A DNA stretch of 64,000 nucleotides from Fagopyrum homotropicum (GCA_033239125.1 BSWB01000004.1:137466426-137530425); one strand, 5' to 3'; shown: positions 12,236-24,240, counted from the first letter of the stretch. Translations and numbers: made by a program. The notes: generated from the sequence alone by a model not told the origin.

Positions 12236-12859
12236 TTCTCCCATTCTAAAGATAGATATTCACAAGAATATCATTTTAACCATTAATAATATAGATAAAT
12301 AAAGATGAAAAAGATGGAGGGAAATAAATATACGGGAAAAGTCTTACGTCGGTAAGTCTTAGTCATCTGTCAGTAAGCCTCATATGTCCGTCGACAAACC
12401 TATGGTGGAGCAAAGACAAGATGTGTCGTGTTCAGTGTCAAGAAAGGTGGTCATACAGATGGTGATGGTAGCCAGACGCGTATCAATATATCCGTCCCAT
12501 TTAGGGTGACTATTCAAACCTTTCTGCATTGTTCAAGGTTTTTTCCGATAGAAAAGCATTTGTTTTTCCCATTGAAGGATCATTCTTGTTTCACCCCAAA
12601 GGTGATGAAGATCGAGCATAAGAAAACAATGACCATATGCCAAAAGTACATTCAAAACTAGAGATCCAACTAAAAAGATGGTCCCAACTCTCTTGAACAA
12701 AAGAACTACAATCCCTTCCTTTTTTTCTTTCATCCTATGCCAAACAAAAAGAGACGAATATATTTTGTAATCGATTTTTTTAAGGAGAAGTGGCTTCATC
12801 GGCTGTCTTCATCGAGTGAAGTCAACAACATCGAACCTAGATTTACTCCATTGACGTTT
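12236..12859. other. Unassigned intergenic DNA
   Basis: Low-complexity A+T-rich DNA with small ORFs in several frames, none of which resembles a protein. A short repeated phrase (GTCTTACGTCGGTAAGTCTTAG, about 12340-12363) is seen, but I cannot assign it. Confidence 0.35.
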
Positions 12860-12864
12860 GATAG

Positions 12865-14540
12865 TGTAACACCCCAAGTTCTAGGAACTTTAAGCGCTAC
12901 GGGCTAGGACCACACAATGGGTCCCAACCCTCAAAGTAGCAACAACAAACGGATCTTACAACAAGGCACAAACGAATGAAAACAAAACTCAATATAAAAC
13001 CAAGGTTCAAACCAAAAGAAAACGCAAAAGCTCCACAACCGGGTTCAAAACAAAAGGGAAGCAACAAAGAAAAACAAAACCCGATCCCGTCCTATAATGT
13101 ACGGGAACCCGACTGACCATACCATCCGGATCACTCAACAGCATCCTGAACCTGTGGAACATCTACAACGACGGTATAAACCGTTAGCTAACATTCTAGG
13201 TATAAGCAAGAGTGTAAAGGCACAAACACACATAAGATAAAGAAAACACATAGCATGCTCACACATCAACCGGTTATTATCTTTCATTAAGGTTATCCAA
13301 TATTAATTCAACTTCTTTGTCACACGAGAATCTCCCGAAACTCGCCTCCTCTTCCGTCTACCAATAGGAATAGATCAGTACTATCCGTTACTATGGGTCT
13401 GGGTCGCAAGAGCACATTCTAGTCTCTTGTAGAACTAGACAAGTGGTCACCGCCCGGTTATAATACACTTGGGCCAATTAAGGTTAACAAAGGGTGAATC
13501 CTATTTCCAATTATTCGTTATAAACATGATAACAACACAAACGCCTATACAATCCAACTAATATGCGGAATGAAGCTAAGTAAGTCCAAGGGACTTACCT
13601 CACCCGAAGGTAAACCAAAAGATCAACACAACTCAAAAACAACTCAGGAGAAAGCTCAGTTTCCCTCAGGAAAGGAGCAAGGAAAACCTGTACGAACAAG
13701 CAACACGGATAAAAAACGAAACTGCTGCTAGAAGTCTATAACTTTTAATCTCAATGATCTCTAAGAGATCTCCACAAGCTAAGGGCTCAACCCTAGTCTT
13801 ACAGCAACTCAAGGGACAAGGAACAAACACAAGGAACCAAGGAAGGAACAAGGAAAGGAAGGAAGGAAGTAACTCACCAAAGACAGGAGTCACAACAGAG
13901 AAAACAGCAGGGGCGGTTGACAAAGGCGCAGGGGCGGCAACACGCAGGGGCGGCTAGTGCAGGCGCAGGGACGGCTGCACTGACAGAAGCTCTGTCGGGA
14001 TTCCTCTTCGACCGAACTTACAACAAGACAACCAAAGCTTGAACCTTTGGTTCCAACACGTCAAGACTCAACTCCAGAGAGCCTGAGAACAACGAAAGGT
14101 CAACAACGGAATACCCCACAAGAATCAAGGCTCATGCTTGATCCTTGGAGAAGAAGAAAAGAAAAGAATGCAAGGAAGAAACCAAAATAGAAGGAGAAGT
14201 CATGCATTACTGTAAAAACGTGAGGAAGAACCAAGAAGGAATGAACTTACACGTTCAACGAAGTTGCAGGAAGCAAAGGATGGTTGCAGCTCTCTAGGGT
14301 TTGAAGACGATAGCAAGGAACGGGAAAAAGGAGAGAAGGAAGAGAATATATATATAGGGAGGGTTGGAACGCTAGACGGAAAGGGCGTCTAGGGTTAGAA
14401 GGAAAACAAGGAAACCAGCCCACAAGATAGAATATCGGATATTCTATCTATGGAAGAAAGATAAAACGAACGAAAACAGATCGGCGCGATCTGTCGCAAA
14501 ATCCGCAGGGGCGGTGAAGGCAAAAACCTAGGATCTTACA
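12865..14540 (-). repeat. Solo LTR of the chromovirus D family
   Basis: On + it reads TGTAACACCCCAAGTTCT... to ...CCTAGGATCTTACA. Reversed, this matches the LTR of D (34920-36631) along most of its length. Flanks are gatag at 12860-12864 and gatag at 14541-14545, a perfect 5-bp target duplication. With no internal sequence this is a solo LTR left by recombination between two LTRs. It is 1,676 bp against 1,712 bp in D and carries the GC-rich CCGCCCCTGCG words at 13905-13977 and 14505-14518. It lacks the extra CCGCCCC units present near 34950-34990. Confidence 0.93.
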
Positions 14541-14545
14541 GATAG

Positions 14546-16387
14546 AGCTTTGAGCATAATGGTCCTGCACTTTTAATTGAAAATGGGTTCAATTTAATTT
14601 TATTGAGACGATTGAAGGTTGTCACACATAATTTTTATTAATTTTAGAAATTTTAAAATACCTTAGTTTGTTATGCATTGGAAGCGTCATGTACCCGACT
14701 GATATGGGGTATATCACACGTCCGAGCACATATATGTTCTATCTTAAAACCAATAGGAGAAATAACTCATTAACCTTATATACTAGACTTCCTATAATTT
14801 TATTATTGATGTGAGAACATTAATCTTGTACAATATCAAACTCGAGCCAAAGTTAACAACATATTAGAATAAAATTTTGTGTAATACATGCCTTTTTATC
14901 CGGATCAGAGGGACCAATCAACATCTCCGTTCAACAAGAGGTGTCATTCGACCCAACAACACAGAACCCTAATATTTTTGGGCCCTATAATATCTACTTA
15001 CATAGTTGGTTTAAAATAAAAAAGTGTGATTGTCATAACAGTTTGGACACAATATTTGGTGTCCAATACCTCCAAAATTCATTAAACGGCCTTGCCAACA
15101 AAAGATATCCAAGCCTAGATTCATAAAACAAATTTCTTTTTTTCATTTTTACAACAATAAAACCAGTCATTCAAGAATGTTCCGGCCGGTGTCTCGCTGG
15201 TGTGCACATTCATATGCATGTTGTACGCATATCGATGCAGTTTGAATGTTGTGACTATCAAAATAGTTCATAAATTTCTAACTAGTCACAACCTACTCTG
15301 CTACTCGGTTCTACAATATCCACGTGAATAGCATACATAGCCTAACTAACACCAACATATATGTATGACATGTACTTTACATAGTTTTCCATCGGCCTAG
15401 CTAGAATGTTAGGGCTGTGTTTGGTAGACAACAAACTAGGTCATTTTTTCACCTTCCCAACACACTTTGCCATTGACTGAAAAAAATTAAATAATAATAA
15501 TAATTCGAGATATATCCCTCCCTTATATCATTTGCACACCATTTGCAAATTTAATATTTAAGATTAATTTATGTAAGGACGATGCTAATTTAAAATTACC
15601 AATTATCAAATATTGTTGTAGTTCATTGTAGAAAGAGCAATACAACTGAAGGCCGTCGACGCAAAAAGTCATTTTCAGACCTATACAAAATTTAACGTTG
15701 AATTCAATTTTTTTTCCAAATTTTTTTTCCGAAACTCACGGAACGAGTATTGTTCACATCTAATAAACCGAACATAAAAATAGCATTTCGATTTATGTAA
15801 TTAACTCTTTTAAAAGTAAGAAAAATTTCGAATAATTTCGGATGATTCCCTTGTGTTTTAGACTTTTTTGGGTTATACCGTTTTACTATTTATAAATTAA
15901 CGTTTATTAACAATGTTTTAAGGAAATAAAAAAAGATAAGTTATTCATTCAAAAATATTATATATACCTTTAAAATGACAATTTACGTTAACAAACAAAT
16001 AATAATTATCTTTTTTCATCTCAAAATGTTAACTTATTAATGACACAAAAGTATGTTCCGAAAAGTTATAAACCTCTATAATGTCAACCGAAAATTGAAA
16101 ATTATTTGACATAATTGAAAAAAGTCTACAACATAAGACACTATCCGAAATATACCTAAAATAAAATGGGCAATTTTGGTAACTAAGCCTTTTTGAAAAA
16201 CTATAGTAGTAACTAAGCTTTTTAATGTTTCAATTAAGTAAATATACCATAACCGTTTGTATTTTATTCTCAAACTCTACACACTCTTCTTTCAAGGGGT
16301 ACATTTACTTAACACAAAACTAGAAAAAGCCTAGTAAACCAAATTGTTTCAAATAAAATTCATATCCTCTTTGATAATTACATGTAA
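14546..16387. other. Unassigned intergenic DNA
   Basis: A+T-rich DNA without recognisable genes. A short inverted repeat with arms GTTGTGACTA and TAGTCACAAC lies at about 15248-15292. A phrase TGTGTTTGGTAGAC near 15417 is of a kind often seen at hAT-like termini, but no matching partner with a target duplication was found. Confidence 0.4.
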
Positions 16388-16396
16388 TTATTTTTG

Positions 16397-16418
16397 GAGT
16401 AAATTACACAAAACCACC

Positions 16419-16470
<52 letters not shown>

Positions 16471-17428
16471 TTAGATTAAACCACCTCTTATTATTTAATT
16501 TTCATCTAACCCCCCATTAACCCTATTCCGTTATCAAGGAACCACCCATACGTCAAAAAGTCCGTCTAAGGGTCCCACTAGCAACTCATCTTCCTCCTGA
16601 CGCTCCCTCCTCTGGTATTCCTCTAATCTTTCTCCATGGTTTGTCATGTTTATATCAATTATCGATCACCGAATCTCTGTCAAAACTCCATCAACTGAGG
16701 CACCTCCCGATGTCATAAAGATGCTCGCTAAAGCCTCGAGGAGAATTGGATACTTCATTTCCTCTTCTCATTTGCACAGATTTTAAACATGTGTTGGCCT
16801 GATTGTAGATCAAATCGAAAATTTAAAATTACATTGTTGATTTGTTACTTTCTGTTGATACTTCTATTTGTGAATTTTGTGATCAAAGTAACAAAACTAC
16901 ATGATAAATCCCCAAATCCAAACCCAGTGAAACTCAATTCTGATTCATAATACTACATAGGAAACAATTCAAACATCAATTACAATCAATTCAACAAGAC
17001 TTGGACTGAATCAAAGAATTCATTACGATCAATTCAACAAGAAAAGTGGGGGTTTTATACATTTGAACAAATCGATCGAAATTGAACAAATCGGTCGAAA
17101 TTGAACAAATTACTTTGCAAACGTAATAGAAAGCTGATTATCACTCTCCAATCAAACAAATCCACGCGCAAGTCACATACTTCCGATTGAGGTTTTAACA
17201 AGTTCATTAGTTCTCAATTTAGGGATTTTAAATTTATGGTATATTGAAATTTACCAAATAACTTTTGAAATAGGGGTCCCACAAAGCTAACGGTGTTTTG
17301 ACGGTAATGGACATGGGTGGTGAATTGGTGATAAAATAGGGTTAGAGGTGGTTAACTGAAAATTTAAAAATAAGAGGTGGTTTGGTGCAAAAGTGAGTAT
17401 TTAAGAGGTGGTTTTGTGTAATTTCCTC
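16397..17428. mobile_element. Non-autonomous Mutator-like element (MULE MITE)
   Basis: The left end GAGTAAATTACACAAAACC and the right end (reversed GAGGAAATTACACAAAACC) begin long terminal inverted repeats of roughly 190 bp, sharing blocks such as AAACCACCTCTTATT and TAACCCTATT. The flanks are ttatttttg at 16388-16396 and ttatttttg at 17429-17437. A perfect 9-bp duplication and a terminal G are MULE hallmarks. No transposase ORF is present. The left repeat is interrupted by a (TA)n tract that the right one lacks. It sits about 1.3 kb upstream of the lipase start codon. Confidence 0.9.
16422..16467. repeat. (TA)n microsatellite, about 23 units
   Basis: An uninterrupted TA run inside the left terminal inverted repeat of the MULE MITE. 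It is absent from the right repeat, so it expanded after insertion. Confidence 0.95.
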
Positions 17429-17437
17429 TTATTTTTG

Positions 17438-18751
17438 GCAAATATATTTAGTAAAAGTATCCTTAATCAAACCCCTTACCTCCCTCCCAACTTCAATTGA
17501 TAAAAATGATACAAAAATAAAGAAATACGTAAACCTATTAGAAATAGAAAATGTTCTACTTAATCAAAAATTTTCACTAATTCTTTGATATAACAAATAA
17601 TTAACCTATTTTACAAAATTATCTCACAAAGCGTCTATTAATTTTTTTCTTCTATTCTCGTGTGATCATTATCAAACAAACCCTTGGTCGGCCGGGGCTC
17701 GTGAGTGCCAGGTGATCATGTGAGCGGCGAGGAGGGTCACAGAAGTGGCACATCTTCCACTGGGACGGATATATCCTTCCTACATTGCCCCAATTCCTAA
17801 AAAGCCCCTTTTGACACGTTGACGGCATAGACACACTGATATATTATATAATGATTGATTTTTTCCTTTTTGTTTTCTCTTTCGTTCTAGTATTACCCTC
17901 CCATGTTTGTTTCCTGGGTCAATCATGCCTCCTTTCTTCTTACTGTATATACGTTGAAGACTTGAAGGTGCGCCTGCGCACCGGTGCTTGACTAGTAGGT
18001 AGAGGGTTCCTCTAGTTTTCTATATCATGCCTTTCTCCTATCAATTTTTATAACTTAAGTATCGGTTTGTGGCTTTTGACTCTTTGGTCTATCCTCTGGA
18101 AGCAAGAACTGGGAAACTGTGAATTCATCATTTGAATTTGCTTTGAAAGTGGCAATCTGATACTTTTCTGGGTCAGTTGAAATTTCTGTCTCAAGCTTTG
18201 AATTTGGGAGATTTGGGTTTTTTTAGGGTTGTCTCTACTCGCTTCTATTTTATTTCTTGTTTCGGGAAGTAGGGTTCTTCCCTTATCAAGTGTACAATCA
18301 TCTACTTTGCAATTCTAGCTCATTAGATATCCTTTTTGCTGTTATTTTCGTAATTTCTTCTGTTGACTGACCCTGTTCTTTATCTATTACTAAGCCTTGT
18401 GATTGCTTCCCTGCTATTCTTTTGATTATTTTTTCTGTTGATACTCTACTTGAATTTCATTAGTTATCCCTTGGGCTCTAGATCATCATACCTTTTTATT
18501 TGTACATATATTATATCCGAATCTGAAGGATCCACAGTTTGCTATTTGGGCATTTGCATACCAATTATTCTGTTTGTAGAGAGTAAAGGTATGAGCAATC
18601 TAGATTGATGGTTGAAACCCATTGATTACATCCGAAATTCGTACATCTGCAACCCCATTGCATGCAACCAATTACTTCTCTACACAAAATTTCTTCTCCA
18701 AACACAACCCAATTGTTGATCTATGTTAAGAATTTTGGTCCATAGAGGACA
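17438..18751 (+). promoter_or_regulatory. Upstream region and probable 5' UTR of the lipase gene
   Basis: No other gene is recognisable here. TATA-like strings occur at about 17840-17853 (ATATTATATAATG) and near 17945 (TGTATATAC). A pyrimidine-rich leader-like stretch follows from about 18000, and TTTGTAG near 18577 could be a leader-intron acceptor. Where transcription starts, and whether the leader is spliced, cannot be decided from sequence alone. Several ATGs precede the coding start. Confidence 0.35.
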
Positions 18752-18998
18752 ATGTCGCTCGTGTGTGGCATACCTCTGCTCGAATGCGTGTACTGCCTGG
18801 CCTGTGCTCGTTGGGCATGGAAACGGTGTCTACACAGCGGGGGTCATGACAGTGAAGATTGGGGAATTGCTGCTGCTGAAGAGTTTGAGCCTGTTCCTCG
18901 TCTGTGCCGTTACATTCTTGCTGTCTATGAAGATGATCTCAGACACCCAGAATGGGAACCCCCTAATGGCTACGGAATTGATCCAGATTGGTTGCTAA
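18723..18998 (+). other. Upstream ORF overlapping the lipase start, out of frame
   Basis: An ATG 29 nt before the lipase start opens a 91-codon frame that overlaps the first 247 bases of the lipase coding sequence. It resembles no protein, and its start context (ctATGTTAAG) is poor. If it is present in the mRNA it would need leaky scanning to reach the lipase start. It is chance-like except for its position. Confidence 0.3.
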
Positions 18999-21900
18999 TG
19001 AAAAGGACCTACGACGATACACTACGACATGCACCTCCCTATATATTATATCTCGATCATGATCACGCGGATATTGTTCTTGCTATTAGGGGCCTGAATA
19101 TGGCAAAAGAAAGTGATTATGCGGTTTTATTAGATAATAAGTTGGGGCAACAGAAGTTTGATGGCGGGTATGTTCATCATGGACTCCATAAGGCGGCCAA
19201 GTGGGTGCTGCATAAGGAAGGTGATGTTTTGAAGGACTTGGTCGAGAAGTATCCAAACTATACACTGACTTTTACGGGGCACTCCCTCGGCTCAGGTGTT
19301 GCTGCATTGTTAGCGGTGGAGGCTGTGCAGAATAGGGATAAGTTGGGAAACAATGACAGAAAAAGGGTAAGGTGCTATGCCATTGCACCAGCAAGATGTA
19401 TGTCACTTAATTTGGCGGTGAGATATGCAGATGTTATCAACTCCATCGTCCTTCAGGTGAGTTGCTTTGTTAATCTCTAGCGTTTTGCATATGATGTCTA
19501 CAAAAGCTTCGTAGGTCAGAGCTGATTTTGTTTTCCTTTTTTTGCGAACTCTATGTAAAACCTGATGACCCTGTTTTGTCAGTTCATTATGAAGTCATAG
19601 GAGTGGTAGTTATGGTAAAAAAATGTGATAGATTCTTCATATTGATTTTTTTTTGTGAAGTCATAGGAGTGTTAGTTATGGTAAAAAAAATCTGACCCTG
19701 TTTTGTTAGTTTATTATGAAGTGGACTATTTGTGTAAATTACTTGATCTAATTTGCATCTCTTGTTCTCAGTACTCTCAGTACCTAGGAATAATACTCAA
19801 CTACTGGTGAGAATTTGAATCTTCATGGATCATTCATGTGGTGAACTAGTTGACTAGTTGTGTTCCCAAATTTTATGTTTCAGTGGAAAGCTGATGTAGT
19901 CTGCTGCTATGCTTTCTATACCTAGGTATAATACTTCTAATTTGCATGAAATAATCTCCAAGAAGATACTATATCACATGATATTTAGCTCATGCGACGT
20001 GACTAGGGTCATTTCAAGCTCTTTAATTGAACATCTCGTGTAGTTCATAGAAGTTGTGACATTCTTATCCGTAATTTGTTTTCTGTTTACTGTGCATTCT
20101 CATAATGCACACGAATTGTTTAATTTGCAATCTCTTTCTAACACCAAGTTTCACTTGAAACTAGGATGACTTCTTGCCAAGAACAGCTACCCCATTGGAA
20201 GACATTTTCAAGTCACTTTTCTGGTAATGTCTATTGTAGAACAAGATATTTCAATCTCTCTTCCCTGTGTTCAGGCATATGTAGTATTTTAAACTTGGTG
20301 ACCTCAGCAATCTTTGTTATCACTGACATAAGGATTTACCTGTTTGAGGCATCAGCTTGCTTTAGTTTTTCAACTGTAAGTCCACACTTTTCACTTTTCA
20401 GGTTAATGTTGCTCAAAACGTTAATATATTCACAAAGTTTTATTGATGGAGAACTATGTTTGTGTCTGAAAGACATCTTATATACATATTGAAAAGAAAA
20501 TGGAGTATTTGGGTGCACTTGAGTAAATATGAATTCCCCTTTGCACCATGAATGTCATCTGTTGGGCACACGACAGTTTCCTGACCTGTGTGCCCAACAT
20601 CTCAAATCATGGTGGGAAAGGAGTTTAGTGTCGGGCATGTAACAGTCCCCACAGAAAATGAAGCATTTGGGGGCACTCAAGTGAATCTCCTTGTCATTCT
20701 TATTGCGTAGTTTTAGCACATGTTTCTAACTGAGGGAGAAGTCCTCAATTATTTTCTTCATTAAATTGTTGGCTTATGATGTTCTTGACAGTTTGCCATG
20801 CTTGCTATGCTTAAGATGCATGAGAGATACTTTTATTCCAGAGGAGAAGATGCTTAAAGATCCAAGGAGGTTGTATGCACCTGGTCGGCTGTATCACATT
20901 GTTGAGAGAAAACCTTTTAGGTATGTAAACATCATTTTCTGTAACTATAAATAAAATATTCTGTGTAACTGTTGGTCGTCAAGTCTGACATTATCCTCTA
21001 GAAAACCTTACAAAGTTTATGCGTCAAAGATGAACTGAATTGGCAATTTCATGCTCTGAATTATATCATTGTTTTGTCTAATAGAAGGATCTAAATTCAT
21101 ATTGTAATATTGTCTAGTCTCAACTCGTAGGGGATTATACACTGATGTAGCCATCTTGCAGGTGCGGGAGGTTTCCCCCTGTTGTTAGGACAGCTGTGCC
21201 GGTCGATGGGAGATTTGAGCACATTGTACTTTCTTGTAATGCCACTTCTGACCATGCCATCCTTTGGATAGAAAGGGAAGCCCAAAAGGCTTTAGAGGTG
21301 ACTTCTCTTCTCTTTTTTTGTACATATTGCATCAAGTGCATGGTTTTGTGATTTTCTTTCTGATTTGTATAATTAGGACATATGTCAAACTGTAGGGCTG
21401 GGTTATATATGATCTTTAGTGATGTTCTCATTTACGGGTTGGGAAGGTTGGGATTCTCAACTCTAATCTTGAATCTTAATGGTTAATGGGTGGCTTTGAA
21501 GTGTTTCCGGTTATTTAAGTTGGGGAATTACAATCGTTTACCCAGAACCCAGGTTTCTCTGATCAATCCAGGTTAAATTCTTCGAGTCTAGTAAGGTTTG
21601 ATAGGTTGTCTAATAGTATTACTTGGGGATCATATGGCATTGGTGTTTCATGCTGGGAATTGTAAGTGTATTGTACTATAATCAAGTGATTTCCTGGTAA
21701 GTGATCCCAGATAATGCAAGAGAAGGATCATGCTCTTGGGGTCCCAGTAAAACAGAAGATGGAAAGACAAGAGAGCTTAGCGAGAGAGCACAGTGAGGAG
21801 TACAAGGCGGCTCTACAGAGGGCTGTCACACTCTCTGTCCCGCATGCGTATTCCCCTTCAGAATACGGGACGTTTGACGAGCAAGAGCAAGAACAAGGAG

Positions 21901-22061
21901 AGGAGAGTGATTCTACTACTAGTTCAAGTGCAGGAAGATCTGTGTCAGGAGCTACAAAGAAGAACACCAAAGAGGGATGGGGAGACCTCATGGAGCGCCT
22001 CCTCGACAAGGATTCGACTGCTGAAGCTGTTCCCAGAAAATCACAACCTGATGATAAATGA
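18752..22061 (+). CDS. Class-3 lipase, alpha/beta hydrolase family (sn1-DAG-lipase-like), 5 exons
   Basis: Coding exons: 18752-19456, 20165-20223, 20792-20920, 21162-21297 and 21711-22061, all joined at GT...AG introns in consistent phase, giving 459 aa. The start is supported by the family-typical N-terminus MSLVCGIPLLECVYCLACAR. The lipase_3 domain has the nucleophile elbow GHSLG (residues 176-180, Ser178). The exon 2 motif DDFLPR probably supplies the catalytic Asp, as in DAG-lipase-type enzymes, and a His is present in GRFEHIV. A Cys-rich stretch (CLPCLLCLRC) follows the domain. The C-terminal exon is acidic and Ser-rich (EQEQEQGEESDSTTSSS) and probably disordered. Arabidopsis relatives are of the type once annotated calmodulin-binding heat-shock protein and are about this long, so the gene looks complete. 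Expected role: hydrolysis of acylglycerols at membranes. Substrate and calmodulin binding are inferred from the family only. Confidence 0.93.
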
Positions 22062-22561
22062 TGAGTATGATTTCTGGATTTTGATTACATTAGCTGAGAG
22101 ACATGTCAACGTTTTGCATTTTGCTATGCAATGAGAGAGTTCATGGCCCAATATTTTATATGTTGTGATTTTACCGTTACTACGTGTTTGGATAGATCTC
22201 GTGATTTTGTGAGTTTCTGGTCTGATATGTGTTATTATGTTGGATTTATGATAAACTATGTTGCACCACAACCAAACGTATCTTGTTTGTTCATGGTTGA
22301 AAGGAAGTGATTTAATTGCAAAGAAGAGAGTATACAGAGAAAGAGTGTAAAGGGTGATGAGATTATAACCAAAAAAAGGATAACATAACATAGAAACCAA
22401 AAGAAAAGGGGAATATAGTAACCATCATGGTTGAAGTTGTTTCACTTGCGCAAGTAGACAATCAAATGTATACATTGCATTTGCACACAAATTCATTATC
22501 GATCATCACAAGTGCAATATAGGTGCCAATACAAGGGCACTTATGAATACTCAGCTTCAAA
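22062..22561. terminator. Shared 3' flank of two convergent genes
   Basis: The lipase stop (22059-22061, +) and the ADF stop (22562-22564, -) face each other 500 bp apart, so both 3' UTRs and poly-A sites must lie here. No AATAAA is obvious on either strand; plant poly-A signals are often degenerate. Small ORFs here are not protein-like. Confidence 0.6.
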
Positions 22562-23267
22562 TCAGAGTGCTCGACCTTTTACAGTGTCGAGGCTCATCTC
22601 ACTCGGATCTGTGGCCTGCAACTCGACTTGGATCCCGTCCAGTTCTCTCTTGAATCTGTCTTTCGAGCTCGCGTAAACCATCTTCATTCTCACCCTCGAC
22701 GTGTCTGGAGCCCTAATATCCAGTTTCCGTACAATATCAATAGGTCCTCGATCGAATCTAACTGTTAGTATAATTTGTAGGCTTGAACTTACCAGGCAAT
22801 GAAAAAGATCTTGCTCTTCTGAACGTTCTCGTCGGTGGTGAAATCGAAGTCGAAGACAGCATATCGACACTCGTCAGCGGGCAGAGCGTTGGTGAAGTCA
22901 TCATAGGACTCGTCTGGGCCTCCAACCTTGTCTATCTTAACCTCCTGATCTTCGATCTTGTAGGTGATGTACCTGTATGATCTCTTTGCTTTTAGCTCAT
23001 GGAATTTCAGCTTGCATTCATCATTCACCGCCATTCCAGACGCCGAATTCGCCTATATTCACACTCCAATTTCACGTCATATTCATTAACTACATTCTAA
23101 ACTACAATATATATATACAACAATCCATTATGAATATCAAGAACAGAATTGATTAAAACTAGATGATCGATTAGAAAAGATGTATTATCATCGGTTATGA
23201 TGTCGATCGCGAATTCTCCATGATCATCAAGAAAAGTTATCATCATAAGAAAAAAGGATTTTACCAT
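22562..23267 (-). CDS. ADF: Actin-depolymerizing factor (ADF/cofilin), 3 exons
   Basis: Minus-strand coding exons: 23267-23265 (the ATG alone), 23052-22793 and 22712-22562, giving 137 aa. The introns are GT-AG (ATG|GTAAAAT; GTAAGT; ATTAG acceptor). The first exon contributing only the start codon is a conserved feature of plant ADF genes and fixes the start. The protein starts MANSASGMAVNDECK, with Ser6 at the usual regulatory phosphosite. It continues through DECRYAVFDFDF, KSKIFFIAWAPD and the long actin-binding helix YASSKDRFKRELDGIQVELQAT. Length and the C-terminus resemble Arabidopsis ADF7/ADF10-type pollen ADFs more than ADF1-4, but that subclass call is tentative. The protein binds and severs actin filaments in the cytoplasm. 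Confidence 0.95.
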
Positions 23268-23964
23268 GTTTGAGATGGTGCAGTACGTCACAGAGATGGA
23301 AGCGATGAAAAGAAGAAGAGAGGGATATGGAATTTGGAGGAGACAAAGACTGATTGAGAGGGATAGAGAGGAGAGATCTCCTTCAATAGTGGGACGGCAA
23401 TGCAGGTTAGTGGGTGAGTTTTTGAGCACGTAGAAAATTACGGGCATCTTTTATTCCTATTTTTAATTTTGATTTTTTTTGTATCATTTTCCTTTATTTA
23501 ATATTCAGGGAAATTTTGTTCTTGCTGCCACGTTTTGTTTTCTGTGATTCTCTCAATTGCTCTACTTTTGGTTTGCATATCCGCCCGTGTGCGACGACCT
23601 GTGGACTCTCGGCGAGCAATCGTGCACGCCATATATTACGTTTCCATCTAGTTTGTTACGTAGACCCAATTTTTAGGGCTTTCACTCGAATTCGATAACT
23701 ATATATCGAGCTTTCCTGTTGGCATGAATGCAAGGCAGTTGCGATAGACAAAAAAAAGACATTCAAAAGTTTGAACTTTAACGCACACTGAGAGCGTTGA
23801 GTCTTGTAGTAGAATATTATTGTATTTACATCTTGTATTTGGATCATATGGTATTTTGGATGTTATTTAAACTGTATTATGTTTTTTTCTTTTGTTTGTC
23901 ATTGAATAAGCAAATAGCAAGTTCATCATGACCAAACACAAACTTTATTGCATTACTCACATAA
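23268..23964 (-). promoter_or_regulatory. 5' UTR and upstream region of the ADF gene
   Basis: About 170 bp of leader-like, C/T-rich sequence on the minus strand precedes the start codon. A+T-rich promoter-like sequence follows (around 23440-23510). No confident TATA box is seen. Nothing else recognisable lies before the hAT MITE. Confidence 0.4.
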
Positions 23965-23972
23965 GTTCTAAA

Positions 23973-24232
23973 CAGGGCCGACTCAATGTATTTGGAGGTC
24001 CGGTCCAATTAAAAAAAATACTAGCCCATAAGAGAGTTTATATAGGCTAATAGAAAAAATATGGTACAAAGGAGGCCTCAAACTTGAGACCATATGAACA
24101 ACATGTATTCTTCTTACCAACTGGGCTATTAATACAATGATACTACTACCATTTTTTTTTTCGTAATGAGGCCCCATAAAATTCGAGACCCTGTTCAAGA
24201 GAACAGCTTGCACCGGCTCCGAGCCAGGCCTG
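23973..24232. mobile_element. hAT-type MITE, 260 bp
   Basis: The termini are CAGGGCCGACTC at the left and, reversed, CAGGCCTGGCTC at the right: imperfect inverted repeats starting CAGG. The flanks gttctaaa (23965-23972) and gttctaaa (24233-24240) form a perfect 8-bp duplication, diagnostic for hAT insertion. No ORF. It contains tRNA-promoter-like sequence on the minus strand. Confidence 0.9.
24072..24131 (-). other. tRNA-like A box / B box pair inside the hAT MITE
   Basis: On the minus strand TAGCCCAGTTGGTAAGA (near 24113-24129) resembles a pol III A box, and GGTCTCAAGTTTGAG, about 30 nt downstream (near 24077-24092), resembles a B box. No complete tRNA cloverleaf is apparent, so this is not called a tRNA gene. 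It may be a fossil SINE head or a chance likeness. Confidence 0.4.
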
Positions 24233-24240
24233 GTTCTAAA

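Noticed and set aside
15410..17690. A larger hAT-like element with ends TGTGTTTGGTAGAC and a similar reversed phrase near 17665
   Set aside because: The ends match only loosely and the flanks show no 8-bp duplication; such phrases are frequent in plant intergenic DNA.
18723..18998. A separate small protein gene before the lipase
   Set aside because: It overlaps the well-supported lipase exon out of frame and resembles nothing; kept only as a possible upstream ORF.
24072..24131. A functional tRNA gene
   Set aside because: A- and B-box-like strings exist, but I could not fold an acceptor stem and anticodon arm around them.
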